Below are positions 20,517 to 27,585 of a stretch of DNA of 27,742 bases, in pieces. The translations under genes and the position numbers were made by a program. Each line of letters opens with the position of its first letter. Positions within the stretch are counted from its first letter, which is position 1. Under the pieces are notes generated by a model. It saw only the letters and a list, made by a program, of their open reading frames with translations. It was not told the DNA's origin and did no database searches. Source of the stretch: CAZCCC01 sp964535715 (GTDB lineage: Bacteria > Patescibacteriota > Patescibacteriia > Buchananbacterales > UBA6539); assembly GCA_964535715.1 (NCBI GenBank), contig CAZHUO010000020.1, positions 1-27,742 on the forward strand, given 5' to 3'.

Positions 20517-21797
20517 ATGTGGTTTAAAAAAATAATTCAAATTTGGAAAATAAAGGATTTGCGAAACAGCATTCTTTTTGTTTTATCTATGCTGTTTATT
20601 TTCAGGGTTGCCGCCCATATTCCGATACCGGGAATTGATACTCAGGCGCTAAAACAATTTTTCAGTTCCAACCAGCTATTGGGAATTATGAATATATTGT
20701 CCGGAAGCGGAATGGAGAATTTTTCCGTTGTTGCAATGGGAATCGGGCCTTATATTACGGCTTCAATTATATTTCAGCTTTTAACGATGATTATTCCAAA
20801 ACTTGAAGAAATTTCCAAAGAAGGTGAAGCCGGTAGAAAAAGAATAAACCAATGGACCAGGATGCTTGCAGTTCCTTTGGCTGCAATGCAGGGCTATGGA
20901 ATGATAGCTTTATTAAGCCGTTCGGCCGGCAATGTTTTTGGTGATCTCAGTCCCTGGCGGCTTTTTATGATAATTTTGACTACAACCGCCGGCACTATTT
21001 TTTTAATGTGGATTGGAGAACTAATTTCAGAAAAACATATCGGAAATGGCATCTCCTTAATAATCTTTGCCGGCATTGTTTCGCGTCTGCCTTCTTCTTT
21101 ACAGCAGACTATAGTTACATTCAACAAAGACCAGCTTCTTACTTTGGGACTTTTTATCGTTATTGCAATTATAACAATAGTTGGCGTGGTTATTATTACT
21201 GAAGGCCAAAGAAATATTCCGGTTTCTTATGCAAAAAGAGTCAGGGGAATGAAAATGTATGGCGGATCAAATACGCATCTGCCATTAAGGGTTAATATGG
21301 CCGGAGTAATTCCGATTATTTTTGCGATTTCAATAATACTTTTTCCGCCGATGATTGCCCAATTTTTTCTTTCGGCAAAGACCCAAATTTTAGTTACGAT
21401 TTCAGAAAAGGTAATTGAAATTTTCCAAAACCAAATTTTTTATGGAGTATTATATTTTGTTTTGGTTTTTGGTTTTACTTATTTTTATACCGAAGTCGTT
21501 TTTCATCCCGATCAGATTTCAGAAAATCTGCAAAAGCAGGGTGGGTTTATCCCGGGAATTAGACCCGGCCGCCATACTGCCGATTATTTAAAAAATACCA
21601 CCAACAGGATTATTTTGGCCGGTGCTTTGTTTTTAGGAATTATTGCAGTATTGCCCTTGGCTTTAAAGGGAATTTTTCCAACTGTGACAACTTTGGCAAT
21701 CGGCGGTACAAGTTTATTGATTGTTGTTTCTGTTGTTATTGAGACATTCAAGCAAATAGAGTCTCAGCTGACAATGCGCGACTACGAAGGTCTTTAA
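20517..21797 (+). CDS. secY: Preprotein translocase channel subunit SecY
   Basis: A 426-residue SecY with about ten transmembrane segments. Signatures are the first helix with ILFVLSMLFIFRVAAHIPIPGID, the plug region SGSGMENFSVVAMGIGPYITASIIFQLL, the cytosolic loop TEGQRNIPVSYAKRVRG, and the second long loop FHPDQISENLQKQGGFIPGIRPGRHTADYLKN before TM9. It forms the protein-conducting channel for SecA-driven export and ribosome-bound insertion, so the lipoproteins and membrane proteins in this window would pass through it. secE and secG are not in the window. The length is typical. Confidence 0.98.
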   Translation: MWFKKIIQIWKIKDLRNSILFVLSMLFIFRVAAHIPIPGIDTQALKQFFSSNQLLGIMNILSGSGMENFSVVAMGIGPYITASIIFQLLTMIIPKLEEISKEGEAGRKRINQWTRMLAVPLAAMQGYGMIALLSRSAGNVFGDLSPWRLFMIILTTTAGTIFLMWIGELISEKHIGNGISLIIFAGIVSRLPSSLQQTIVTFNKDQLLTLGLFIVIAIITIVGVVIITEGQRNIPVSYAKRVRGMKMYGGSNTHLPLRVNMAGVIPIIFAISIILFPPMIAQFFLSAKTQILVTISEKVIEIFQNQIFYGVLYFVLVFGFTYFYTEVVFHPDQISENLQKQGGFIPGIRPGRHTADYLKNTTNRIILAGALFLGIIAVLPLALKGIFPTVTTLAIGGTSLLIVVSVVIETFKQIESQLTMRDYEGL

Positions 21798-21845
21798 TTA
21801 GCTGGTATCTTCAAGATTCTTTAAAGCTTAATACTAAGCTAATAT

Positions 21846-22082
21846 ATGGGATTATTCTCTTCGAAAAAAATTTTTACAAGCAGCCAGCAAATAAAAGATG
21901 CATTGTTTAGGATAAAAAGCCTGGATTATCGGCAAAAGCCAAGTGTTTATGAAGCTTTAATCAGAGAGCTTGACGACGGAGGAGTGACAAAAGAAGAAAT
22001 TATAAGAGTGGTCAGAGAACTAAGGGAAAAAGGAGAAATATCAGAGATTGATAGAAAAAATTTATTGGAATTAATTAATTAG
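21846..22082 (+). CDS. Small helical protein of unknown function between secY and adk
   Basis: A 78-residue acidic and basic mixed helical protein. The middle, KDALFRIKSLDYRQKPSVYEALIRELDDGGVTKEEIIRVVRELREKGEISEIDRKNLLELI, reads as three or four short amphipathic helices with an EF-hand-like or winged-helix-like rhythm (a DDGG turn followed by TKEEI), but without a convincing calcium loop. I do not recognise the family. It lies 48 nt after secY and 31 nt before adk, inside the spc cluster, so it is probably co-transcribed and may support translation or export (inference). A start at 21846 gives a coherent frame with a plausible N-terminus. Confidence 0.75.
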   Translation: MGLFSSKKIFTSSQQIKDALFRIKSLDYRQKPSVYEALIRELDDGGVTKEEIIRVVRELREKGEISEIDRKNLLELIN

Positions 22083-22113
22083 GATTTAGGTCTTATTTTT
22101 TTTGAATATTTTT

Positions 22114-22755
22114 ATGAAAATTATCGTATTTGGCCCTCAAGGTTCAGGAAAGGGAACGCAAGCCGAATTAATAGCCAGAAGACATGACTGGCCATATATA
22201 TCGACCGGCGATATTTTTCGTTATCATCTAAAGAACGAAACCGATCTTGGTAAAAAAGCTAACGAATATATGAAAAACGGAAGCCTGGTGCCTGATGAGC
22301 TTACTAATGAAATAGTGAGAGAAAGAATAAGCCGCCCTGACTGTGCCTTGGGATTTGTTTTGGATGGTTATCCAAGAAATAAATCACAGCTTGAATTTTT
22401 AGACAAAGTTTCAAAAATCGATTTGGCAATTGTTATTAATCTAAGCAATGAAGAGGCAATTAAAAGGCTGTCAGGAAGACTTGCCTGTAAGTGCGGCTTA
22501 AGCTATCATGTTGATTTTAATCCGCCAAAAAAAGAAGGAGTCTGTAATAAATGTGGAGAAAAGCTTTTTCGGCGGGAAGATGATAATTTTGAAGCGATAA
22601 AAAAAAGGCTTGAGATTTATCATCGGGAGACTAAGCCGCTTTTGGATAGTTATCAAGAAAAGGGAAAATTGTCTTCAGTCGATGGATCAAAAAGCATTGA
22701 AGAAGTTTATCGGCAGATAGAAGAAATAATTAATAGTAATAAATTAAAAAATTAA
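22114..22755 (+). CDS. adk: Adenylate kinase
   Basis: A 213-residue long-LID adenylate kinase that interconverts ATP and AMP with two ADP. The P-loop is GPQGSGKGT (7-15); the AMP-binding segment STGDIFR and the DGYPRN motif are present. The LID domain carries four cysteines, C125/C127 and C144/C147, resembling the zinc-bearing LID of Gram-positive enzymes, but the first pair is spaced C-x-C rather than C-x2-C. The start at 22114 (MKIIVFGPQG) is preferred over an in-frame TTG at 22102 because it matches the family N-terminus. It is located between the small unknown gene and map, the usual secY-adk-map order. Confidence 0.96.
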   Translation: MKIIVFGPQGSGKGTQAELIARRHDWPYISTGDIFRYHLKNETDLGKKANEYMKNGSLVPDELTNEIVRERISRPDCALGFVLDGYPRNKSQLEFLDKVSKIDLAIVINLSNEEAIKRLSGRLACKCGLSYHVDFNPPKKEGVCNKCGEKLFRREDDNFEAIKKRLEIYHRETKPLLDSYQEKGKLSSVDGSKSIEEVYRQIEEIINSNKLKN

Positions 22756-22810
22756 AGTACAGCTTCACGTTAATTTTTTATTTTATTATTTTTTTAATTT
22801 TTTAACAACC

Positions 22811-23587
22811 ATGGTTACCATAAAAAAACCTGAAGAAATAGAAATATTAAGGGAAGGCGGAAAAATTCTTGCCGAAGTTTTGAACCAAGTAATTTTAGCC
22901 GCAAAGCCCGGAGTTAAAACAATTGAACTTGATCAAATAGCAGAAAGATTAATAGCTGAGAAGGGCGGAGTACCTTCTTTTAAAAATTATCGAAGCAGGC
23001 AAGGAGATCCGGCTTTTCCGACAACCCTTTGCACTTCTGTAAATGATGAGATTGTTCATGTTCCGGCTTCTGATTATATGCTTAAGGAAGGCGATGTCTT
23101 AAATATTGATATCGGAATGAGATATCCCGCGGAAAACGGTTTTTATACCGATATGGCAGCAACCGTTGGAATAGGCAATATCAGCCGATTGGCAAAAAAA
23201 CTTATTAAAGTGACTAAAAAATCACTGGATTTGGGCATAATGCAAATAAAGCCCGGAAATCATATTTCCGACATATCAAAAGCGATTCAGGATTATGCTG
23301 AATATAATAATTTTTCAGTCATTCGCCAGCTGGTAGGCCATGGAGTCGGCTATAAAGTCCATGAAGATCCTAAAATTCCAAACTATGTTGATAAAAGAGA
23401 AACCGATATAGAACTAAAAGAGGGGATGGTTTTAGCTATTGAACCGATGGTAAGCGCCGGCCACTATGCTATTAAAACCATGGAAGATGAATGGAGCGTT
23501 GTCATGGCCGATGGCAGTCTTGGAGCTCATTTTGAGCACACGGTGGCGGTAACTAATAATGGATACGAAATTTTGACATTAATTTAA
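22811..23587 (+). CDS. map: Methionine aminopeptidase, type I
   Basis: A 258-residue enzyme that removes the initiator Met from nascent proteins. All five metal ligands are found: D100 and D114 (NIDIGM...FYTDMA), H177 (GHGVGY), E211 (AIEPM) and E242 (FEHTVAV); catalytic H83 lies in EIVHVPASD. There is no type II insertion and no N-terminal zinc-finger extension, so it is a type Ia enzyme of standard length. It closes the spc cluster here; infA, rpmJ and the alpha-operon genes that often follow are absent. The next 600 bp are repeats. Confidence 0.97.
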   Translation: MVTIKKPEEIEILREGGKILAEVLNQVILAAKPGVKTIELDQIAERLIAEKGGVPSFKNYRSRQGDPAFPTTLCTSVNDEIVHVPASDYMLKEGDVLNIDIGMRYPAENGFYTDMAATVGIGNISRLAKKLIKVTKKSLDLGIMQIKPGNHISDISKAIQDYAEYNNFSVIRQLVGHGVGYKVHEDPKIPNYVDKRETDIELKEGMVLAIEPMVSAGHYAIKTMEDEWSVVMADGSLGAHFEHTVAVTNNGYEILTLI

Positions 23588-23603
23588 AAATTTTGAATTT
23601 TTG

Positions 23604-23762
23604 CGCCATAGGCGAATCCTTGGCTACATCCGCCTTTGGTGGAGAATATTTATTTAATATTACAATTTAGAATTTTTGAAAATTAAGTCATTAAAAATTA
23701 AATCTGCGCCAAAGGCGCATCTACTGTACATCTCCGCCATAGGCGGATAAGCGCCTCTGGCG
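23604..23762. repeat. Cluster of five miniature triloop palindromes
   Basis: Five short hairpins with 3-nt loops share a CGCC-NNN-GGCG type core: CGCC-ATA-GGCG (23604-23614), TCCGCC-TTT-GGTGGA (23629-23643, one wobble), TGCGCC-AAA-GGCGCA (23705-23719), TCCGCC-ATA-GGCGGA (23733-23747) and CGCC-TCT-GGCG (23752-23762). They are GC-rich islands in AT-rich DNA and are separated by AATTTAGAATTT-like filler. Confidence 0.85.
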
Positions 23763-23787
23763 AAAAATTAGAATTTAGAATTTAATT

Positions 23788-23817
23788 ATGTCTATTCTTG
23801 GAATTGATTACGGTGCC
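23788..23817 (+). pseudogene. Ten-codon remnant of a second ruvX start
   Basis: Ten codons from the ATG read MSILGIDYGA, matching the N-terminus of RuvX and of the intact gene at 24199 (MAVLGIDYGA). The codons differ at most third positions, so this is a diverged relative rather than a recent copy. The frame is cut at GCC/CCC, where the 335-bp inverted-repeat element begins. No further ruvX-like sequence follows on the far side of the element. Confidence 0.65.
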
Positions 23818-24151
23818 CCAGCACTAAATTCCGCAAGATATTCAGATTTATTGGCGACGTAAGGCGAGGAAAACAAAAAATATTAAATTTTTTGTTTTCG
23901 AGCCGAGGAGCCATTAAAGGGTCAATACCCGAAAGCGCTCCGTCGCCAAAGCTGCACTTTTTCCAGCTTTGGAGCGTCGGCGACTTGCTGCGGAAGAAGT
24001 GGGCGGAGCGCGTCGTCGCCAAAGCGGCTTTGACGCGTCGGCGACTTGCTCCGCGGTTAATACCCTTTATTTAATTTTTTTGTTTGGGCGCGGATTCTCC
24101 TTCGGCTTACTTCTATTAAATATTAAAGTTTTTTATTGAATTAGTGCTGGG
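23817..24151. mobile_element. 335-bp structured element with terminal inverted repeats, long form of the dispersed repeat
   Basis: The ends are CCCAGCACTAA (23817-23827) and its exact inverse TTAGTGCTGGG (24141-24151). Inside lie an A/T-rich inverted repeat flanked by GGCGAGG and CGAGCC, the palindrome GGGTCAATACCC (23919-23930), and a GC-rich block with two hairpins of the same design. Hairpin A (23942-23984) and hairpin B (24015-24045) each pair GTCGCC with GGCGAC and AAAGC with GCTTT, with a one-sided bulge and a TTGCT tail. Part of it recurs inverted at 8387-8480 without the GC-rich block. There is no long coding frame with protein-like character. No clear target duplication was found. 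Confidence 0.75.
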
Positions 24152-24198
24152 TGAGAAGACTTGTAAATTAGTTTAAATAATATTTATTTGTTTATTAT
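24152..24198. other. Short spacer between the element and ruvX
   Basis: AT-rich sequence with no Shine-Dalgarno. It does not continue the truncated ruvX reading frame, so the gene remnant is not simply split by the element. Confidence 0.5.
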
Positions 24199-24639
24199 AT
24201 GGCAGTATTGGGTATCGATTACGGTGCCAAAAAAATCGGTTTGGCGATTTCTGACGAACAAAACAAAATTGCTTTGCCTTTTGATATTCTTATTAATCTA
24301 AGCAAGTCGGAAATTTTAGAGAAGATAAAAGAAATTTGTCAGAAACACAGCATAAGTCAAATTATTGTCGGCGTGCCGATTTCTTTTTCACGCCAAAAAA
24401 AAGAAGCACTTTTTCGAGAAGTTGATATGCAAAATAAGCAAGTCAAAGAAATTTTATCTTTTATTGATTGGATTAAAAAAAATATTGACTTGCCGCTTGA
24501 AATTGAAGATGAGCGCTTAAGCACAAAGATGGCAAATGGCCTGCGCAAAGGTTTAGTTAAGAAAGGCCATGATGATGCCGTGGCGGCAATGTTGATTTTA
24601 CAAAGCTATTTGGATAAAGGGATTAATAAAAGCTTATAA
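24199..24639 (+). CDS. ruvX: RuvX/YqgF-type Holliday junction resolvase
   Basis: A 146-residue RNase H-like nuclease of the YqgF family. Catalytic acidic residues are visible: D7 in LGIDYGAKKIGLA, E105 in the EDERLST strand, and D126 in the HDDAVAAMLILQSYL helix; IIVGVP marks the third strand. Family members act on branched DNA or in 16S rRNA 5' processing, and the gene is often essential. A decayed second start of the same family lies 411 bp upstream beyond the inverted-repeat element. recO follows after a nested inverted repeat. Confidence 0.93.
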   Translation: MAVLGIDYGAKKIGLAISDEQNKIALPFDILINLSKSEILEKIKEICQKHSISQIIVGVPISFSRQKKEALFREVDMQNKQVKEILSFIDWIKKNIDLPLEIEDERLSTKMANGLRKGLVKKGHDDAVAAMLILQSYLDKGINKSL

Positions 24640-24650
24640 AAGCGAGTAAG

Positions 24651-24723
24651 AGTAAATTAGAAGTAAATTAAGCTAACTTTAATTTACTTTTTGCTAGCTT
24701 CTAATTTACTTTTTATTAGCTTA
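24651..24723. repeat. Nested inverted and tandem repeats between ruvX and recO
   Basis: AGTAAATTAGAAG (24651-24663) is the exact inverse of CTTCTAATTTACT (24698-24710). An inner pair, TAAATTAA with TTTAATTTA, lies within. A 22-bp unit starting TAATTTACTTTTT is tandemly repeated at 24680-24701 and 24702-24723 with few differences. It has some terminator character through T-runs but is better described as repeat-derived filler. Confidence 0.75.
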
Positions 24724-24727
24724 CATT

Positions 24728-25294
24728 ATGACTTATCAAACTCAGGGTATTATTCTTAAAAAAATTGATTTTAGAGAAGCTGATCAGCTTTTTAGTATTT
24801 ATACGGAAAATAAGGGAAAGATTTTAGCCATAGGGAGGGGAACAAAAAAAATTCAAAGCAAGCTTAACTGCAGCCTGCAATATTTTTCCGTACTTGACTT
24901 GATGATTGCACCGGGAAAAAATTATGATCATATAGCCGGAGTATATTTAGCAAATAATTATAAAAAAATTCAAAAACAGATTAAAAAAGTCATATTGGCG
25001 TCTTTTGGCTTAGAGTTGATCGAAAAGCTTACGACGCTTGGAAATTCGGACAGAAGGATTTTTATTTTGTTAAAAAGGTATCTTGATGCAATTGATAGTA
25101 ATGATTTCAGCGACAGGGAATGGCAGCTGGTTAAAAACGCTTTTTCGGTCAAATTTTTAGACTTGCTTGGATTAAATCCGCCAAGTGAAATTGTTTCCAA
25201 CCCCATAAAGCTTAATATTTTTTTAAAAAATCAGCTTGATTTCGAATTAAAAACTGAAAGATTTTTGTCAAAAATATTCATTTTGGCTAATTAA
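24728..25294 (+). CDS. recO: DNA repair protein RecO, short form
   Basis: A 188-residue RecO. The N-terminal OB fold is clear: MTYQTQGIILKKIDFREADQLFSIYTENKGKILAIGRGTKK, then SLQYFSVLDLMIAPGKNYDHIAGV. A helical C-domain follows, with FGLELIEKLT and LLKRYLDAI and the FSVKFLDLLGLNPP motif. Typical RecO is 240-250 residues with a CxxC zinc finger; this protein has neither zinc cysteines nor the final segment, as seen in reduced genomes. RecO loads RecA at SSB-coated gaps with RecR. It ends just before the separate promoter of the carbamoyltransferase. Confidence 0.88.
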   Translation: MTYQTQGIILKKIDFREADQLFSIYTENKGKILAIGRGTKKIQSKLNCSLQYFSVLDLMIAPGKNYDHIAGVYLANNYKKIQKQIKKVILASFGLELIEKLTTLGNSDRRIFILLKRYLDAIDSNDFSDREWQLVKNAFSVKFLDLLGLNPPSEIVSNPIKLNIFLKNQLDFELKTERFLSKIFILAN

Positions 25295-25304
25295 AAAATC
25301 AATA

Positions 25305-25333
25305 TTGACTAATATTTTTATTTTTGTTATTCT
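25305..25333 (+). promoter_or_regulatory. Promoter of the PyrB-PyrI fusion gene
   Basis: TTGACT (25305-25310), a 17-nt spacer and TATTCT (25328-25333), which would yield a leader of about 110 nt carrying two hairpins. Confidence 0.55.
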
Positions 25334-25345
25334 TTTGTGAAGGAG

Positions 25346-25400
25346 GGTTGTTAAGATCTTTGACAACCTAAAATTAAGACGGCAAGGCCGTATTTTTTTT
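25346..25400 (+). promoter_or_regulatory. Leader hairpin plus intrinsic terminator before pyrBI (possible attenuator)
   Basis: GGTTGT (25346-25351) pairs with ACAACC (25363-25368). Then ACGGC (25379-25383) pairs with GCCGT (25387-25391) and is followed by A and eight Ts (to 25400): an intrinsic terminator 52 nt ahead of the coding sequence. A Shine-Dalgarno-like AAGGAGGG (25340-25347) overlaps the first hairpin. Pyrimidine genes are often controlled by leader attenuation, so nucleotide-responsive control is plausible but unproven. No PyrR-binding consensus was recognised. Confidence 0.55.
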
Positions 25401-25452
25401 GTGTTAAATTAGCCATTTTTTTGTTTTCGGATAAACCAAAAAGGAGGTTTCT

Positions 25453-27195
25453 ATGTCAGATAGAGATTTTATCAGTTTTGATTTACCAGGCATGACCAGG
25501 GAACAAGCAAGGAGTCGGGTTATTAGAATTATTATTCAAGCGCTTCGGCAAGTAGTTTATTATGCCAAACGCAACGATCCGCCGCCGCTTGATCCCAATA
25601 GAACGGTTTATGTTGAAACTCTTTTTGAAGAAGCAAGCACCAGGACTAAAAAGTCTTCTGAAACCGCAGGGAGACGCCTTGGCTGTGAAATAATGTCCGG
25701 AATCACATTTACTGAAAGTTCTTTGCTTAAGAACGAAACCCTTGAAGACACAGTGACAATGCTTCGGCAGAATTTAGCCGATATCGTCGTTGTCAGGACA
25801 AAAACAGAAGGCGTCGGGCTTTGGTTGGCTTCGGAAATTCGCCGGCTTGAAGTGGCGAAAAATTGGATTTTTCCAGGAATGTCGGTTGTAATCGGCGGTG
25901 AAGGGACATTGCATCATAATACCCAAGTAATGCTGGATATTGTCGCTATAGTATGCTGTCAGCTTGGCGTTCGCAGTATGGACCAAACGCAAATTTTGGA
26001 AGATATTTTTTTCCGTACTGATGCTGAAAAATACCTCGAAGAAAAAATAGTTTCTATTTTGGATAATTTGAAGCTGGCGTTCGTCGGCGATGCCAAATAC
26101 AGCCGAGTGGCGCATTCTCATGTAAAGTTTGGCAGGGTATTCAATATCCAGTTTCTTTTTGTCGGACCGAAAGAATTTCAGCCCCCCTCATGGTGGCTTA
26201 AAGGAGTTAATGCTTCGATTAGCGACAACTTGTCTGATGCTAAAGATTGGGATTATGTATATTTTTTAAGAACTCAAATGGAAAGGTTGACCGGTACTCC
26301 GACTAATCCCGGGATAATGAGCGTAAGGGAAGCACGCAGGCTGATTGAACCTTTGCATGCAACATTGGAATTTGTTGAATCTTGCAAGGGCTATATTATG
26401 CACGCCCAGCCCCGCGATTCCGAAGATCAGATTGTGCCAGATAGCCTGAAAGATCACGATAAGGCCATAATTTTAACGGCTTCGGCAATAGGTGTTCCCA
26501 CCCGTGAAGCAATTTATATTGATTGCTACAGGCATCAGCATGAAAAGGGACCGGTATTTGAAATTCCTCCGTTTGATTTTCAAATGGAATGGGTTTTAAA
26601 GCGTGAATGGTGGGATGATCATCACAACGAGCTTGTTGGAAGATATGCCGGAAAACAAGGTATTGTCCAAGCCATTGAAAACGGATTTGCCTTAGACAGG
26701 ATTGAGTCGTCTCTTGTGATGGTCCATGATCAGATTCTTTTTGAAGATGGCGTTTATAGCCAGCCCGGCGGACAAATTTTGCCCGGCCGGCGGCTTGATT
26801 CTCCGTCAATGGGTCGCCTGAAAGGAACAATATGGCTTTGGGATTATAAAATTCCGCCGGCTTTGGCGGCAAAACACGGAGTAATTTCGGCTTGCTGTCG
26901 CCTCAGTCATATGGATAAAAGAGGTGAAAAGGCTGATGATCAAACAACCAAGGGTTATACCCGGGTTGAATATCCCTTGCCGCCTTTTATTGAAGGCACG
27001 TTTGACTGCCTTAATCCTAATTGTATTACTAGACGCAGCAAATCAGTTGTTCCGGTTTTTGTAGTGGAAGGCAAAAAAGGCGAGGTTGGCAAAGACAACT
27101 GGCCGACTTGCGGCTTAAGCTGCATCTATTGTGGATATCCGATGTCTGTCGAAGAGGCAGTTAAAAGCCGTTACGGGTATCTTATTAAGGAATAA
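25453..27195 (+). CDS. pyrB: Aspartate carbamoyltransferase, PyrB-PyrI fusion
   Basis: A 580-residue fusion. The catalytic half (1 to about 355) has the carbamoyl-phosphate loop S62-T-R-T65, the 80s-loop equivalent SSLLKNET (K93), R115, H155 in HHNTQ, R218 in KYSRVAHS, the aspartate-binding R273/Q275 in FLRTQMERL, and HAQPR (317-321). The usual HPTQ and HPLPR are thus altered to HNTQ and HAQPR, but the key ligands remain. After a linker, residues about 400-515 resemble the PyrI allosteric domain (AIENGFALDRI, SMGR), and the end has the PyrI zinc site C519-x4-C524 and C557-x2-C560. It condenses carbamoyl phosphate and aspartate, the committed step of pyrimidine synthesis. A perfect AAGGAGG lies 5 nt before ATG, unlike neighbouring genes; transfer is possible. 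No other pyr gene is nearby. Confidence 0.9.
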   Translation: MSDRDFISFDLPGMTREQARSRVIRIIIQALRQVVYYAKRNDPPPLDPNRTVYVETLFEEASTRTKKSSETAGRRLGCEIMSGITFTESSLLKNETLEDTVTMLRQNLADIVVVRTKTEGVGLWLASEIRRLEVAKNWIFPGMSVVIGGEGTLHHNTQVMLDIVAIVCCQLGVRSMDQTQILEDIFFRTDAEKYLEEKIVSILDNLKLAFVGDAKYSRVAHSHVKFGRVFNIQFLFVGPKEFQPPSWWLKGVNASISDNLSDAKDWDYVYFLRTQMERLTGTPTNPGIMSVREARRLIEPLHATLEFVESCKGYIMHAQPRDSEDQIVPDSLKDHDKAIILTASAIGVPTREAIYIDCYRHQHEKGPVFEIPPFDFQMEWVLKREWWDDHHNELVGRYAGKQGIVQAIENGFALDRIESSLVMVHDQILFEDGVYSQPGGQILPGRRLDSPSMGRLKGTIWLWDYKIPPALAAKHGVISACCRLSHMDKRGEKADDQTTKGYTRVEYPLPPFIEGTFDCLNPNCITRRSKSVVPVFVVEGKKGEVGKDNWPTCGLSCIYCGYPMSVEEAVKSRYGYLIKE

Positions 27196-27201
27196 AATTT
27201 C

Positions 27202-27233
27202 ACCGCAGTGAATTCAATTACTGCGGTTTTTTT
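27202..27233 (+). terminator. Rho-independent terminator of the PyrB-PyrI gene
   Basis: ACCGCAGT (27202-27209) pairs with ACTGCGGT (27220-27227), followed by a run of Ts to 27233, starting 6 nt after the stop codon. Confidence 0.9.
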
Positions 27234-27285
27234 ATAATCATTGTCTGAATACCGTGATCTTTAGTGCACAAATTATAGGCAGTTA

Positions 27286-27321
27286 TAAAAAAATGCAGGA
27301 TTACTCATTATGAGATCCTGC
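27286..27321 (-). terminator. Rho-independent terminator of the minus-strand small gene
   Basis: On the minus strand GCAGGAT (27321-27315) pairs with ATCCTGC (27301-27295), with an inner CTCA/TGAG stem, followed by A and a run of seven Us (27293-27287). Confidence 0.85.
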
Positions 27322-27342
27322 TTTGGTGGTGGATGTGAAAAA

Positions 27343-27585
27343 TTAGGGATTTTGCCAGTCAATGATGGCATCAGTAAAAGTGGTAAAAAAGAATACATTG
27401 GTTTCTCCTTCTCTTTGTGTCTCAATACGGCATTGAGATTTAAATTTGCCATCTTGCTGATTTAGGTTTCTTATGCCATTAATTCTGGCATCTCCTTTTA
27501 AAAGGATTAAAAATTCTTCATAAGAAACCTCACAGCTTCCCCCTGCTCTTTCACATCGCTGTATCAAGTCCAATACATTACACAT
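27343..27585 (-). CDS. Small protein of unknown function
   Basis: An 80-residue protein starting MCNVLDLIQRCERAGGSCEVSYEEFLILLKGDAR. The first half looks helical; the second half (about 45-75) looks like a beta-hairpin with ETQREGETNVFFFTTFTDAI and an aromatic FFF cluster. Cys residues at 2, 12, 18 and around 52 do not form a recognisable zinc motif. I do not recognise a family. The ATG at 27585 is preferred over one 15 nt upstream because a strong GGAGGTGA lies exactly between them, placing the Shine-Dalgarno 5 nt before the chosen start. It is a complete single-gene unit with its own promoter and terminator. Confidence 0.75.
   Translation of the reverse strand: MCNVLDLIQRCERAGGSCEVSYEEFLILLKGDARINGIRNLNQQDGKFKSQCRIETQREGETNVFFFTTFTDAIIDWQNP

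Noticed and set aside
23792..24074. Open frames on both strands inside the 335-bp element (60 and 76 codons)
   Set aside because: They run through palindromic repeat sequence, have no protein-family signal or ribosome-binding site, and overlap each other on opposite strands.
25350..25373. Leader peptide (pyrL-like) upstream of the PyrB-PyrI gene
   Set aside because: A TTG frame of seven codons follows AAGGAGGG, but the spacing is too tight and it lacks a pyrimidine-linked codon pattern, so it cannot be supported.
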